Assembly: GCF_007923255.1 (NCBI RefSeq)
Contig: NZ_VOHJ01000004.1
Location: forward strand, 62,001 to 126,000
Direction of reading: 5' to 3'
DNA from: Vulcaniibacterium thermophilum
GTDB taxonomy: Bacteria; Pseudomonadota; Gammaproteobacteria; Xanthomonadales; Xanthomonadaceae
DNA length: 64,000 bases
The notes beneath the pieces were generated by a model. It made no database searches and was not told the DNA's origin. It saw only the letters and a list, made by a program, of their open reading frames with translations. A program made the position numbers and the translations under genes. This document shows, in pieces, positions 33,957-42,472 of this stretch. How positions within the stretch are numbered: position 1 is the first letter of the stretch; every line of letters begins with the position of its first letter.

Positions 33957-35237
33957 ATGCGCGATCCGTCCACCGCCCGCATCGGAATCGTCGGTCTGGG
34001 GTACGTCGGCCTGCCGCTGGCGATCGAATTCGGCCGGCGCTTTCCGACCGTCGGCTACGACATCGCCCCCGAGCGCGTGCGCGAGCTGCGCGAGGGGCGC
34101 GACCGCAACGGCGAGACCACCGCCGAGGAGATCGCCGCCGCCGCCCAGCTTCGCTTCGCCGAGGCGCTGCAGGACCTGGCCGACTGCAACGTCTACGTGG
34201 TCACCGTGCCGACCCCGGTCGATGCGCACAAGCGGCCGGACTTCTCGCCGCTGATCGCCGCCAGCCGCATGCTCGGCGGGCTGCTGCGCGCGGGCGACGT
34301 GGTGATCTACGAATCGACCGTGTACCCCGGCGCCACCGAGGAGATCTGCGTGCCGGAGCTCGAACGCGCCTCCGGCCTGCTGTTCAACCGCGACTTCTTC
34401 GTCGGCTACAGCCCCGAGCGCATCAACCCGGGCGACCGCCGCCGCCGTCTGCCCGACATCGTCAAGGTGACGTCCGGCTCGACGCCGCAGATCGCCGATT
34501 TCGTCGATGCGCTCTACCGGGCGATCGTGCCCGCCGGTACCCACAAGGTCTCCAGCCTGCGCGTGGCTGAGGCGGCGAAGGTGGTCGAGAACACCCAGCG
34601 CGACGTCAACATCGCGCTGGTCAACGAGTTCGCGCTGATCTTCCAGCGGCTGGGCATCGACACCAGCGAAGTGCTCGACGCCGCCGCCACCAAGTGGAAC
34701 TTCCTGCCGTTCCGGCCGGGCCTGGTGGGCGGCCACTGCATCGGCGTGGACCCGTACTACCTGATCCAGAAGGCGCAGTCGGTCGGCTACTACCCCGACA
34801 TCCTGCTCGCCTGCCGGCGCATCAACGACGCGATGGGCGAGCACGTCGCCGCCGAGGTCATCAAGCTGATGATCCAGCGTGGCATGCAGATCGCCGGCGC
34901 GCGCGTGCTGATCCTCGGCGTGGCGTTCAAGGAGAACTGCGCGGACCTGCGCAATACGCGGGTGATCGAGCTGGCGCGCCGTTTCCGCGAGTACCGCGCC
35001 GACGTCGATCTCTACGATCCGTGGGTGGATGCCGAGCAGGCGCGGCTGGAGTACGGCGAGACGGTGATGACATCGCCGCCGCCGGCCGGGCGCTACGATG
35101 CGGTGGTGCTGGCGGTCGCGCACGACCAGTTCCGCCTGCTGGGCGCCGAGGGCGCGCGCGCGTTCGGGCGGCCGGGCGCGCTGCTGTACGACATCAAGAG
35201 CGTGTTTCCGCGCGAGGCCGTGGACGCGCGCCTCTAG
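33957..35237 (+). CDS. Nucleotide-sugar (UDP-N-acetylhexosamine type) 6-dehydrogenase
   Basis: A 426-residue NAD-dependent enzyme oxidising C6 of a UDP-sugar to a uronic acid. N-terminal NAD fold: GIVGLGYVGLPLAIEFGRR; then VVTVPTPVDAHKRPD, STVYPGATEEICVPELE and SPERINPGD. The catalytic Cys261 lies in GGHCIGVDPYYL. The C-terminal UDP-binding domain begins VLILGVAFKENCADLRNTR. The ATEE, NPGD and GVDPYYL details fit the WbpA/TviB (UDP-GlcNAc) group better than UDP-glucose dehydrogenase. GGAGAAAGC precedes the ATG. No other polysaccharide gene is nearby; it is followed after 11 nt by the glutamate-synthase-like gene. Confidence 0.92.
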   Translation: MRDPSTARIGIVGLGYVGLPLAIEFGRRFPTVGYDIAPERVRELREGRDRNGETTAEEIAAAAQLRFAEALQDLADCNVYVVTVPTPVDAHKRPDFSPLIAASRMLGGLLRAGDVVIYESTVYPGATEEICVPELERASGLLFNRDFFVGYSPERINPGDRRRRLPDIVKVTSGSTPQIADFVDALYRAIVPAGTHKVSSLRVAEAAKVVENTQRDVNIALVNEFALIFQRLGIDTSEVLDAAATKWNFLPFRPGLVGGHCIGVDPYYLIQKAQSVGYYPDILLACRRINDAMGEHVAAEVIKLMIQRGMQIAGARVLILGVAFKENCADLRNTRVIELARRFREYRADVDLYDPWVDAEQARLEYGETVMTSPPPAGRYDAVVLAVAHDQFRLLGAEGARAFGRPGALLYDIKSVFPREAVDARL

Positions 35238-35248
35238 CCGGAGACCGC

Positions 35249-36868
35249 ATGCGCTACGCCGCCTACGTCGTCAGTCTGCTCCTGCTCGCCGCGGCGATCG
35301 CGGCGGCCGCGTGGAATCGCGACCACGCCTGGCTGGCGCTGCTGGCCGCGGTGCCCGCGGCGGTCGGCACCATCGACCTGCTGCAGCGGCGCAGCACCCT
35401 GCGCCGCAACTATCCGCTGCTGGCGCATTTCCGCTACGGGCTGGAGTCGATCGGGCCGGAGATGCGGCAGTACTTCATTGAGTCGGACACCGCCGAGGTG
35501 CCGTTCTCGCGCCAGCAGCGCGCGCTGGTCTACCAGCGCGCCAAGTCGGTCAACGACGTGCGCCCGTTCGGCACCCTGCAGGACGTCTACGGCAGCGACT
35601 ACGAATGGATCAACCACTCGCTCGCGCCGGGCGAGCTGCGTTCGCACGATTTCCGCCTGACGATCGGCGCGGGCTGCGCGCAGCCGTACAGCGCGAGCGT
35701 GTTCAACATCTCGGCGATGAGCTTCGGCTCGCTGTCGCCGAACGCGATCCGTGCGCTCAATGCCGGCGCCAGACGCGGCGGCTTCTACCACGACACCGGC
35801 GAGGGCTCGATCTCGCCGTACCACCGCGAGCACGGCGGCGATCTGGTGTGGGAGATCGGCTCGGGCTACTTCGGCTGCCGCGACGCGCAGGGCCGTTTCG
35901 ACCCCGACCGCTTCGCCGCCGCAGCGCGCGATCCGCAGGTGAAGATGGTCGAGGTGAAGCTGTCGCAGGGCGCCAAGCCCGGCCACGGCGGGGTGCTGCC
36001 GGCGGCGAAGGTGAGCGCGGAGATCGCGGCCACGCGCGGCGTGCCGATGGGCATGGACTGCGTCTCGCCGGCGCGGCATTCGGCGTTCGATTCGCCGCGC
36101 GGCCTGCTCGAGTTCGTCGCCCGCCTGCGCGAGCTGTCGGGCGGCAAGCCGGCCGGGTTCAAGCTGGCGATCGGTCATCCTTGGGAATGGTTCGGCATCG
36201 CCAAGGCGATGCACGAGACCGGCCTGCTGCCGGATTTCATCGTCGTCGACGGCGCGGAAGGCGGCACCGGCGCGGCGCCGGCGGAGTTCATCGACCACGT
36301 CGGCGTGCCTCTGCAGGAGGCGCTGATGCTGGTGCACAACACGCTGGTCGGCCTGGGGCTGCGCGAACGCGTGCGCATCGGCGCCGCGGGCCGCATCGTG
36401 AGCGCGTTCGACATCGCCCGCACGCTGGCGCTCGGCGCCGATTGGTGCAACGCCGCGCGCGGGTTCATGTTCGCGCTCGGTTGCATCCAGGCGCAGAGCT
36501 GCCATACCGACCGCTGCCCCACCGGCGTGGCGACGCAGGACCCGCGCCGCTGGAAGGCGCTCGACGTGCCCGACAAGGCCACGCGCGTGTTCAACTTCCA
36601 CCAGAACACGCTGAAGGCGCTGCGCGACCTGATCTGCGCGGCGGGTCTGGAGCATCCGTGCCAGATCGGTCCGGAGCACATCCTGCGCCGCGTCTCGCCG
36701 ACCGAAGTGCGTTCACTGGGCGCGCTCTACCGCTTCCTCGCGCCGGGCGAGCTGCTGGGGCGCATCCCCGAGCACGCGGTGTTCCAGGCGTACTGGGCCA
36801 GCGCGCGCAGCGACAGCTTCGGGCCGCCCGCGTCGGTCACCGCATTGCGGCGCAGCAAGGCGGTCTGA
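35249..36868 (+). CDS. FMN-binding glutamate synthase-like protein with membrane anchor
   Basis: A 539-residue protein: two hydrophobic N-terminal helices (about 3-45), then a domain like the FMN/3Fe-4S half of glutamate synthase. Marks: FNISAMSFGSLSPNAIRALN, HDTGEGSISPYHREHGGDLVWEIGSGYFG, KLSQGAKPGHGGVLPAAKV, VVDGAEGGTGAAPAEF, and the cluster cysteines in CIQAQSCHTDRCPTGVATQ. There is no glutaminase domain. Proteins of this kind are widely conserved but not biochemically defined; ammonia-dependent glutamate formation or another flavin reaction is possible. GGAG before the ATG and the 11-nt gap place it in an operon with the UDP-sugar dehydrogenase. Confidence 0.9.
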   Translation: MRYAAYVVSLLLLAAAIAAAAWNRDHAWLALLAAVPAAVGTIDLLQRRSTLRRNYPLLAHFRYGLESIGPEMRQYFIESDTAEVPFSRQQRALVYQRAKSVNDVRPFGTLQDVYGSDYEWINHSLAPGELRSHDFRLTIGAGCAQPYSASVFNISAMSFGSLSPNAIRALNAGARRGGFYHDTGEGSISPYHREHGGDLVWEIGSGYFGCRDAQGRFDPDRFAAAARDPQVKMVEVKLSQGAKPGHGGVLPAAKVSAEIAATRGVPMGMDCVSPARHSAFDSPRGLLEFVARLRELSGGKPAGFKLAIGHPWEWFGIAKAMHETGLLPDFIVVDGAEGGTGAAPAEFIDHVGVPLQEALMLVHNTLVGLGLRERVRIGAAGRIVSAFDIARTLALGADWCNAARGFMFALGCIQAQSCHTDRCPTGVATQDPRRWKALDVPDKATRVFNFHQNTLKALRDLICAAGLEHPCQIGPEHILRRVSPTEVRSLGALYRFLAPGELLGRIPEHAVFQAYWASARSDSFGPPASVTALRRSKAV

Positions 36869-36875
36869 GCGGCAT

Positions 36876-37184
36876 TCCGACACCATCCCCACCCAACCCA
36901 CCCTCGAAGGGGAGGGCTCACTCCTCCCCCTGCGACTGCAGGGGGAGGCTGGGAGGGGGTTGCACGGATCCGACGCAACGGCGGCCTCCACCACCATCCC
37001 CACCCAACCCTCCCCTTGAAGGGGAGGGCCAACTCCTCACCCTTGCTCGCTGAGCGAGCAGGGAGGCTTTTCCTCCTCCCCCTGCGAATGCAGGGGGAGG
37101 CTGGGAGGGGGTTGCACGGATCCGACGCAACGGCGGCCTCCACCACCATCCCCACCCAACCCTCCCCTTGAAGGGGAGGGCTTC
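36876..37184. repeat. Third locus of the palindrome mosaic, before tyrosinase 1
   Basis: Three segments each carry CACCATCCCCACCCAACC followed by the short palindrome CCCTCCCCTTGAAGGGGAGGG or a variant (near 36896, 37009, 37160). They alternate with CTCCCCCTGC-GAnT-GCAGGGGGAG palindromes (36922, 37074) and one TTGCTCGC-TGA-GCGAGCA palindrome (37042). No gene is visible in 36869-37220; the hairpins may end both convergent transcripts. Confidence 0.85.
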
Positions 37185-37220
37185 AGACACCCGCGCCACC
37201 GGCCGCAAGCGCCCCGCGCC

Positions 37221-38702
37221 TTACTGCCGGATCAGTTCGATCGTACCGACCATCGGTTCGCCGCCGCTCGGCCGTCCGGCGGGGGCGATGATCACCCGCA
37301 GCGCGTTGGGGGTGGTGATGCGCTGCCGCCTGAAACGCTCCAGGATCGGCGTCACGTCGAAGCTGTAGAAGTTGTCGCCGAGCGCCAGATCGAGCGGCTG
37401 CTGGCCGTGGTCGTGGAACTGCGCATCGAAGAAGTGGATGTTGCCGGCGTAATGCGCCGCGTCCATGCGGGTCGGGCCGTCGGCCGGCGCCACCCAGACG
37501 TGGAACAGCACTTCCGGCTGCGACCAGGTGTGCAGGTTGCGCAGCACCAGGTAGGCCCGCTTGCCCGGATCGCGATCGTCGAGCCCCAGCACCGGCGAAC
37601 GCGGTTCCGGCGTGGAGCGTTCGACCACGACGACCGACACCGCCGCGCCAAGTTCGGCGGCCCTGCGCGCGCGGCCGACCCGTTCCGCGCGCGTGCCGGG
37701 CGAGGCCGGCGCCGCCATCGCCATCGTCGTCGTGGCGGGCCGCGGGATGAAGGTGTCGTAGGTGTAGCCCAGCGACAGCGCGCTCATGAAGCTCTTCAGC
37801 GGGCGGTTCACGCGGCTGCCGTCCGCATCGACCATCGTGAAGCGGTTTTCCAGCCAGGGCGCGCTGGTGGGCGAAGGATTGGGGTTGCCGTTCTTGTTCC
37901 AGCTCGCCCACATGCGGTCGATGTTGGCATGGTGCAGCCAGAACAGCGGATCGTTGGCCGCGTAGGGCACCGCGCCCATGTTCTGGCTGGTGCCGACCAA
38001 CACGTGGATGCGGCCGTGGATGCCGGAATCGATCGCGCGGCAGAAGCCCATCACGCCCTCCACCGTGCTGTAGTGCGTCTTGGCCATCGCCTCGCCGATG
38101 TCCATGACGTCGGTGGGCTGGTTCATGTGGATCGGCTGGCCGCTGTTGGCGAGCGTGGTGCGGTTGGCCCGGTAGAGGCAGTCGAACACCGGGTCGTCGG
38201 GCATGCGGAACTGCGGCGGTACCACGCCGCGCTTGGCCGGGTCGGAGGAGGTGTAGTCCCAGTACGGCAGCGTGAACTCCGGATAGCCGCTCACCTGGCG
38301 CACGATGCGCTCGAAGTAGTAGACGAACATCCGGTGCCAGGGCAGGAAGTGGTTCGAGTTCTGCCCGGCGTGCGACTGGCAGGTGTTCCAGGTTTCCTCG
38401 GCGAGCGAGCGGTACGGCGAATCGGCCGTCGCGAACACGCGGGTGAGCTCGTCGGCCTTGGTGGTCGTGCCGTTGACGAAGTGGGTGTACCACTGCCACA
38501 TCCAGCTCAGCGGATTGTCCGGCCCCATCGCCTCCATGCGGCGCACGGCGATCGCGTAGATCTCCAGCATGCGCTGGCCTTCGGCGCTGGCGCAGTCGTA
38601 GCGCACATGGGTCGTGTTGGCGCCAGCCAGGCGCGGAAGCGCGAACGCGGCGGGGAGCGTGGCCAGCGCCTTCACGAATGCTCGGCGGGAGCATGACGTC
38701 AT
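37221..38702 (-). CDS. Tyrosinase family copper oxidase, copy 1
   Basis: A 493-residue type-3 copper enzyme (phenol hydroxylation / catechol oxidation). A Tat signal SRRAFVKALATLPAAFALP predicts export folded with copper. CuA: histidines in WQWYTHFVNG, NTCQSHAGQ and NHFLPWHRMFVYYFERI. CuB: DSGIHGRIHVLVG (HxxxH) and DPLFWLHHANIDRMWASWN. The C-terminal domain (about 340-493) ends SGGEPMVGTIELIRQ, shared by all three copies. The ATG has AGGAGGAAATC in front. Copy 1 is less like copies 2 and 3 around CuB. Convergent with the glutamate-synthase-like gene across palindromic repeats. Likely role: melanin-like pigment or phenol oxidation in the periplasm (inferred). Confidence 0.93.
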   Translation of the reverse strand: MTSCSRRAFVKALATLPAAFALPRLAGANTTHVRYDCASAEGQRMLEIYAIAVRRMEAMGPDNPLSWMWQWYTHFVNGTTTKADELTRVFATADSPYRSLAEETWNTCQSHAGQNSNHFLPWHRMFVYYFERIVRQVSGYPEFTLPYWDYTSSDPAKRGVVPPQFRMPDDPVFDCLYRANRTTLANSGQPIHMNQPTDVMDIGEAMAKTHYSTVEGVMGFCRAIDSGIHGRIHVLVGTSQNMGAVPYAANDPLFWLHHANIDRMWASWNKNGNPNPSPTSAPWLENRFTMVDADGSRVNRPLKSFMSALSLGYTYDTFIPRPATTTMAMAAPASPGTRAERVGRARRAAELGAAVSVVVVERSTPEPRSPVLGLDDRDPGKRAYLVLRNLHTWSQPEVLFHVWVAPADGPTRMDAAHYAGNIHFFDAQFHDHGQQPLDLALGDNFYSFDVTPILERFRRQRITTPNALRVIIAPAGRPSGGEPMVGTIELIRQ

Positions 38703-38809
38703 GATTTCCTCCTGCGGTACCCGCAGTCGTCGGGGACGGGGGAGTGCCGGAGGTCGCGATGCGGCACGGGGACGACTGCGGGCCGATAGGGGACACCAGG
38801 CGAAGTGAC

Positions 38810-38880
38810 GGAGTGATCAACCCGAGCGTGACCGCATTCGTTTTCGTGACGAAAGCGTGGCGGCTTGGCGCGATCACTCC
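38810..38880. other. Inverted repeat and small palindrome in the tyrosinase 1-2 gap
   Basis: GGAGTGATC (38810-38818) and GATCACTCC (38872-38880) form a 9-bp inverted repeat; TTTCGTGACGAAA (38842-38854) is a perfect small palindrome inside it. The outer repeat ends 8 nt from the tyrosinase 2 stop and could help terminate it; the inner one is a candidate operator for tyrosinase 1. Neither role is shown. Confidence 0.45.
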
Positions 38881-38887
38881 GCAGCGA

Positions 38888-40360
38888 TCACTGGCGTACC
38901 AGCTCGAGCGTGCCCACCATCGGTTCGCCGCCGATCGGGCGCCCGGCGGGCGCGATGGTCACGGTCAGCGCATCGCGCGCCGCGGCCAGGCGTTGCCGGC
39001 GGAAGCGCTGCAGCAGATCGGTGACGTCGAAGCTGTGGAAGTTCTCGCCGAGCGCCATGTCGAGCGCGTGTTCGCCGTGGTCGTGGAACTCCGCGTCGAA
39101 GAAATGGATCGCGCCGACGTGATGCGCGCGATCGAGCGCTCCACCGCGCCGCCCCGGCGAGAGGTAGACGTGGAACAGCACCTCCGGCTGCGCCCAGGTG
39201 TGCAGGTCGCGCAGCACCAGGTAGGCGCGCTTGCCCGGCCGGCCGTCGTCGAGCCCCAGCACGCCCGAGCGCAGCGGCGCGAGCGGTTCGAGCGCGACCT
39301 GCGCCGGACGCGGGCCCAGCCGCGCGGCCTCGCGCGCGCGCGCCACCTTCTCGGCGCGCCCGCCCGCGCCCGCGGCGGCGAGCGCCGTCGTGGCGGCCGG
39401 GGCGTCGATGTAGCTGTCGTAGACGTAGCCCAGGGCCGCGGTGCCGAAGAACTCGCGCAGCCGGCGGCGCACGCGCACGCCATCGACGTCGGCGAAGGTG
39501 AAGTAGGTCCCCGACCACGTCGCGGTGCCGGGGTTGGTGCCGCCGTTGCGGTTCCAGCTCGCCCACATGCGGTCGATGTTGACGTGGTGCAGCCAGAACA
39601 GCGGGTCGTTGGCGGCGTAGGGCACCGCGCCCATGTTCTTGCTGTTGCCCACCAGCACGTGGATGCGGCCGTGGATGCCGGAATCGACCGCGCGGCAGAA
39701 GCCCATCACCGAATCGACCGTGCTGTAGTGCGTCTTGGCCATCGCCTCGCCGATGTCCATGACGTCGGCCGGCTGGTACTTGTGGATCGGCTGGCCGCTG
39801 TTGGCCAGCGAAGTGCGGGCGGAGCGGTAGAGGTTCTTCCACAGCGGATCGGTCGGCTGGCGGAACTCGACCGGCACGATGCCGCGCTTGTCCGGATCGG
39901 AGGAGGTGTAGTCCCAGTAGGGCAGGGTGAAATCCGGGCGCTCGCTGACCGCGCGCACGATCCGCTCGAAGTAGTGGACGAACATCCGGTGCCACGGCAG
40001 GAAGTGGTTGGAGTTCTGCCCGGAATGCGACTGGCAGGTGTTCCAGGTTTCGGTGGCCAGCGACTTCAGGGTGGACGACTCGGCACCGAAGATGCGGGTC
40101 AGCTCGGCGCTCCTGGTGGTCGTGCCGTTGACGAAATGCGTGTACCACTGCCACAGCCAACCCATCGGGTCGGCATCGCCGAGCGCACGCATGCGCTGGA
40201 CGGCATCGGCGTAGATCGCGAGCATTTCGCGCCCCGGGTCGCTCGCGCAGTCGTAGCGGACGAGCGGTTCGGTCTGCGCACGCGCCAGGCGCGGCAGCGC
40301 CATCGTTAACGGCAGCGCGGCCGCGCCCTGGATGAATGCGCGTCGGGATAGGGTGTTCAC
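38888..40360 (-). CDS. Tyrosinase family copper oxidase, copy 2
   Basis: A 490-residue paralogue of copies 1 and 3. The start is GTG at 40360, chosen because AGGAGGATCCGAC stands directly before it and a Tat signal (SRRAFIQGAAALPLTMALP) follows; the longer open frame upstream is not protein-like. CuA histidines in WYTHFVNG, NTCQSHSGQ and FLPWHRMFVHYFERI; CuB in DSGIHGRIHVLVG and DPLFWLHHVNIDRMWASWN. The middle of the gene (39552-39744) is identical in DNA to copy 3. Separate promoter region of about 320 bp upstream. Substrate unknown. Confidence 0.92.
   Translation of the reverse strand: MNTLSRRAFIQGAAALPLTMALPRLARAQTEPLVRYDCASDPGREMLAIYADAVQRMRALGDADPMGWLWQWYTHFVNGTTTRSAELTRIFGAESSTLKSLATETWNTCQSHSGQNSNHFLPWHRMFVHYFERIVRAVSERPDFTLPYWDYTSSDPDKRGIVPVEFRQPTDPLWKNLYRSARTSLANSGQPIHKYQPADVMDIGEAMAKTHYSTVDSVMGFCRAVDSGIHGRIHVLVGNSKNMGAVPYAANDPLFWLHHVNIDRMWASWNRNGGTNPGTATWSGTYFTFADVDGVRVRRRLREFFGTAALGYVYDSYIDAPAATTALAAAGAGGRAEKVARAREAARLGPRPAQVALEPLAPLRSGVLGLDDGRPGKRAYLVLRDLHTWAQPEVLFHVYLSPGRRGGALDRAHHVGAIHFFDAEFHDHGEHALDMALGENFHSFDVTDLLQRFRRQRLAAARDALTVTIAPAGRPIGGEPMVGTLELVRQ
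39552..39744. repeat. 193-bp block identical to 41364-41556 (tyrosinase 2 / 3)
   Basis: From TTCCAGCTCGCCC to CTTGGCCATCG every base is the same in the two genes, including third codon positions, across the CuB site; both flanks diverge immediately. The matching stretch of tyrosinase 1 has many differences. Best read as a recent gene-conversion tract. Confidence 0.9.
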
Positions 40361-40503
40361 GTCGGATCCTCCTGAACTGCGGGAGAGCCGTAGCGGCTGC
40401 CGGCACCCAAACGTGCCGGTCATGGACTGCGTCCTCGACCGCTCACGGGGCGGGGGCTCGCGCCCCGGCCGGCGCCTAGGAGACGGGTTGAAGCGTGATA
40501 AAA

Positions 40504-40518
40504 TCGTCAATTCGACTG
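40504..40518 (-). promoter_or_regulatory. Conserved 15-bp element upstream of tyrosinase 2
   Basis: TCGTCAATTCGACTG; 13 of 15 bases match the element at 42378 in front of tyrosinase 3. It includes TTGAC on the minus strand, so it might be a -35 region as well as, or instead of, an operator. It lies about 145-160 nt before the GTG start. Nothing else clear in the rest of the 40361-40622 gap. Confidence 0.45.
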
Positions 40519-40622
40519 TGACTTGCATCACATAATTCCGCGACCCCGTCTATTCGCGGTCTACGTCGTCCGGCCTCTGCGGCCGGGCCGCACCCGAGGC
40601 CCGGACGTGCGCGGCGCATCCC

Positions 40623-40660
40623 CAAAAGAGAAGCGCCCCCTGCCACGGCAGGGGGCGCTT
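40623..40660 (-). terminator. Rho-independent terminator of tyrosinase 3
   Basis: A perfect 14-bp stem AAGCGCCCCCTGCC/GGCAGGGGGCGCTT with a 2-nt loop, followed on the minus strand by CTCTTTTGGG. It lies 24 nt after the tyrosinase 3 stop. Confidence 0.85.
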
Positions 40661-40684
40661 GGGATCGGCGTGGAACGGGCGACG

Positions 40685-42169
40685 TTACTGGCGCACGAGT
40701 TCGATGGTGCCCACCATCGGCTTGCCGCCCGGCGCCGGCCGCCCGCCGGGGACGAACAGCACCGACAGCGCCTCCTGGCCGAGCCGCGCACGACCGCGGT
40801 CGGAGGCGAACGCGCGCAGGGCGTCGGTGACGTCGAAGCTGTAGAAGTTGTCGCCCAGCGCCATGTCGAGCGCGTGCTCGCCGTGGTCGTGGAACTCCGC
40901 GTCGAAGAAATGGATGGTGCCGACGTGGCGCGCCTGTCCCAGGCCCGCTCCGCGGCCCGGGGCGAGATAGACGTGGTAGAGCACTTCCGGCTGCTTCCAC
41001 GTGTGCAGGTTCTTGAGCACGAGGTAGGCGCGCTTGTCCGGCTGGCGGTCGTCCAGGCCCAGCACGCTGACCGGGCGGATGCCCGCGAGCGGCTCCAGCA
41101 GCGCGCGCACCGGCCGCGCGTCCAGCTCGGCGCCGGCGCGCGACAGCGCGACGCGCTCGGCGCGCAGTCCCGGCCGCGTGGCGAACGCGGCCTTGGCCGC
41201 CATCGTCGTCGCGGTCGGGATGTAGAGGTCGTAGGTATAGCCGAGCGCCACGTCGCTGAAGAAATCCTTCAGCGGCCTGCGCACGCGGGTGCCATCGGCA
41301 TCGACGAAGGTGAACTGGTTGTTGACCCAGGTGGCGGTGGTCGGGTTCGTGTTGCCGGCGAGATTCCAGCTCGCCCACATGCGGTCGATGTTGACGTGGT
41401 GCAGCCAGAACAGCGGGTCGTTGGCGGCGTAGGGCACCGCGCCCATGTTCTTGCTGTTGCCCACCAGCACGTGGATGCGGCCGTGGATGCCGGAATCGAC
41501 CGCGCGGCAGAAGCCCATCACCGAATCGACCGTGCTGTAGTGCGTCTTGGCCATCGTCTCGCTGATGTCCATGACGTCCGTGGTCTGGTTCTTGTGGATG
41601 GGCTGACCGGTGTTGGCCAGCGTGGTGCGGTTGGCGCGGTACAGGCTTCCGAACACCGGATCGTCGGGCATGCGGAACTGCGGCGGCACCACGCCGCGCT
41701 TGGCCGGATCGGAGGACGTGTAGTCCCAGTACGGCAGCGCGAAGTCCGGCACGCCGGTCACCTGTCGCACGATCCGCTCGAAGTAGTACAGGAACGCGCG
41801 GTGCCACGGCAGGAAGTGGTTCGAGTTCTGCCCGGCGTGCGACTGGCAGGTGTTCCAGACCTCGTTGGCCAGCGCCTTCTGCGGCGAATCGGCCTCGCCG
41901 AAGATGCGGGTGAGCTCGGCCGACTTGGTGGTCGCGCCGCTGACGAAGTGCGTGTACCACTGCCACATCCAGCTCAGCGGATTGTCCGGGCCCATGGCTT
42001 CCATCTGGCGGACCGCCTGCGCGTAGATCTCCAGCATCCGCAGTCCTTCCGGACAGGCGCAGTCGTAGCGGATCCACACGGTGTTGGCGTGGGCGATGCG
42101 CGGCAGCGCCGCCGTCAGGGGCAACGCGGCCAGGCCCTTGACGAAGGCGCGACGGGAAAACGAAGTCAC
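40685..42169 (-). CDS. Tyrosinase family copper oxidase, copy 3
   Basis: A 494-residue paralogue. The start is GTG at 42169 with AGGAGGTTTCCC directly before it, followed by a Tat signal SRRAFVKGLAALPLTAALP. CuA: WYTHFVSG, NTCQSHAGQ and FLPWHRAFLYYFERI; CuB: DSGIHGRIHVLVG and DPLFWLHHVNIDRMWASWN. C-terminal domain ends GGKPMVGTIELVRQ. Outside the 193-bp tract shared with copy 2, parts of its 5' half are closer to copy 1 (for example RMPDDPVF and RANRTTLAN). The three genes probably arose by tandem duplication, with later exchange. It ends in its own intrinsic terminator. Confidence 0.92.
   Translation of the reverse strand: MTSFSRRAFVKGLAALPLTAALPRIAHANTVWIRYDCACPEGLRMLEIYAQAVRQMEAMGPDNPLSWMWQWYTHFVSGATTKSAELTRIFGEADSPQKALANEVWNTCQSHAGQNSNHFLPWHRAFLYYFERIVRQVTGVPDFALPYWDYTSSDPAKRGVVPPQFRMPDDPVFGSLYRANRTTLANTGQPIHKNQTTDVMDISETMAKTHYSTVDSVMGFCRAVDSGIHGRIHVLVGNSKNMGAVPYAANDPLFWLHHVNIDRMWASWNLAGNTNPTTATWVNNQFTFVDADGTRVRRPLKDFFSDVALGYTYDLYIPTATTMAAKAAFATRPGLRAERVALSRAGAELDARPVRALLEPLAGIRPVSVLGLDDRQPDKRAYLVLKNLHTWKQPEVLYHVYLAPGRGAGLGQARHVGTIHFFDAEFHDHGEHALDMALGDNFYSFDVTDALRAFASDRGRARLGQEALSVLFVPGGRPAPGGKPMVGTIELVRQ
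41364..41556. repeat. 193-bp block identical to 39552-39744 (tyrosinase 3 / 2)
   Basis: Partner of the block in tyrosinase 2; identity is complete by direct base comparison and stops at both ends within one codon. Direct repeats in the same orientation, about 1.6 kb apart end to start, could also recombine to delete one gene. Confidence 0.9.
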
Positions 42170-42377
42170 GGGAAACCTCCTGTACGGCGTGGGGCGGGCG
42201 CGTCGCGCCCGAGCGTGCGCCCGCGCCGGCCACGCGCAGCGCCCGTGGGCGCGCGGGCACCGCTTGGCAGGCGACGCGCGCGGCGGCGGCAACGGGACAT
42301 GCGGGAGCTCGTGGCGGCGGGCCCGTATACAGGACACCGCGGACAGTGATGGCGCGGTCAAGAAATGTGTGACGAAG

Positions 42378-42392
42378 TCGTCATTTTGACTG
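42378..42392 (-). promoter_or_regulatory. Conserved 15-bp element upstream of tyrosinase 3
   Basis: TCGTCATTTTGACTG, matching 13 of 15 bases of the element in front of tyrosinase 2. Next to it GTGTGACGAAGTCGTCAT is a near-palindrome centred at 42376. The rest of the 339-nt gap to dapB shows only the dapB promoter. Confidence 0.45.
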
Positions 42393-42472
42393 GCTGCTTA
42401 ACAGCCGCACACGGGCCTGTGCGTGCGCCCGGGCGCGTCCGGAGCTCGGACTCCCCGCCGAACCCGTCCCGG

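Noticed and set aside
37221-42169. Horizontal transfer of the tyrosinase cluster
   Set aside because: GC content and codon use look like the neighbours by eye, and no integrase or tRNA boundary is present; not supported without a computed comparison.
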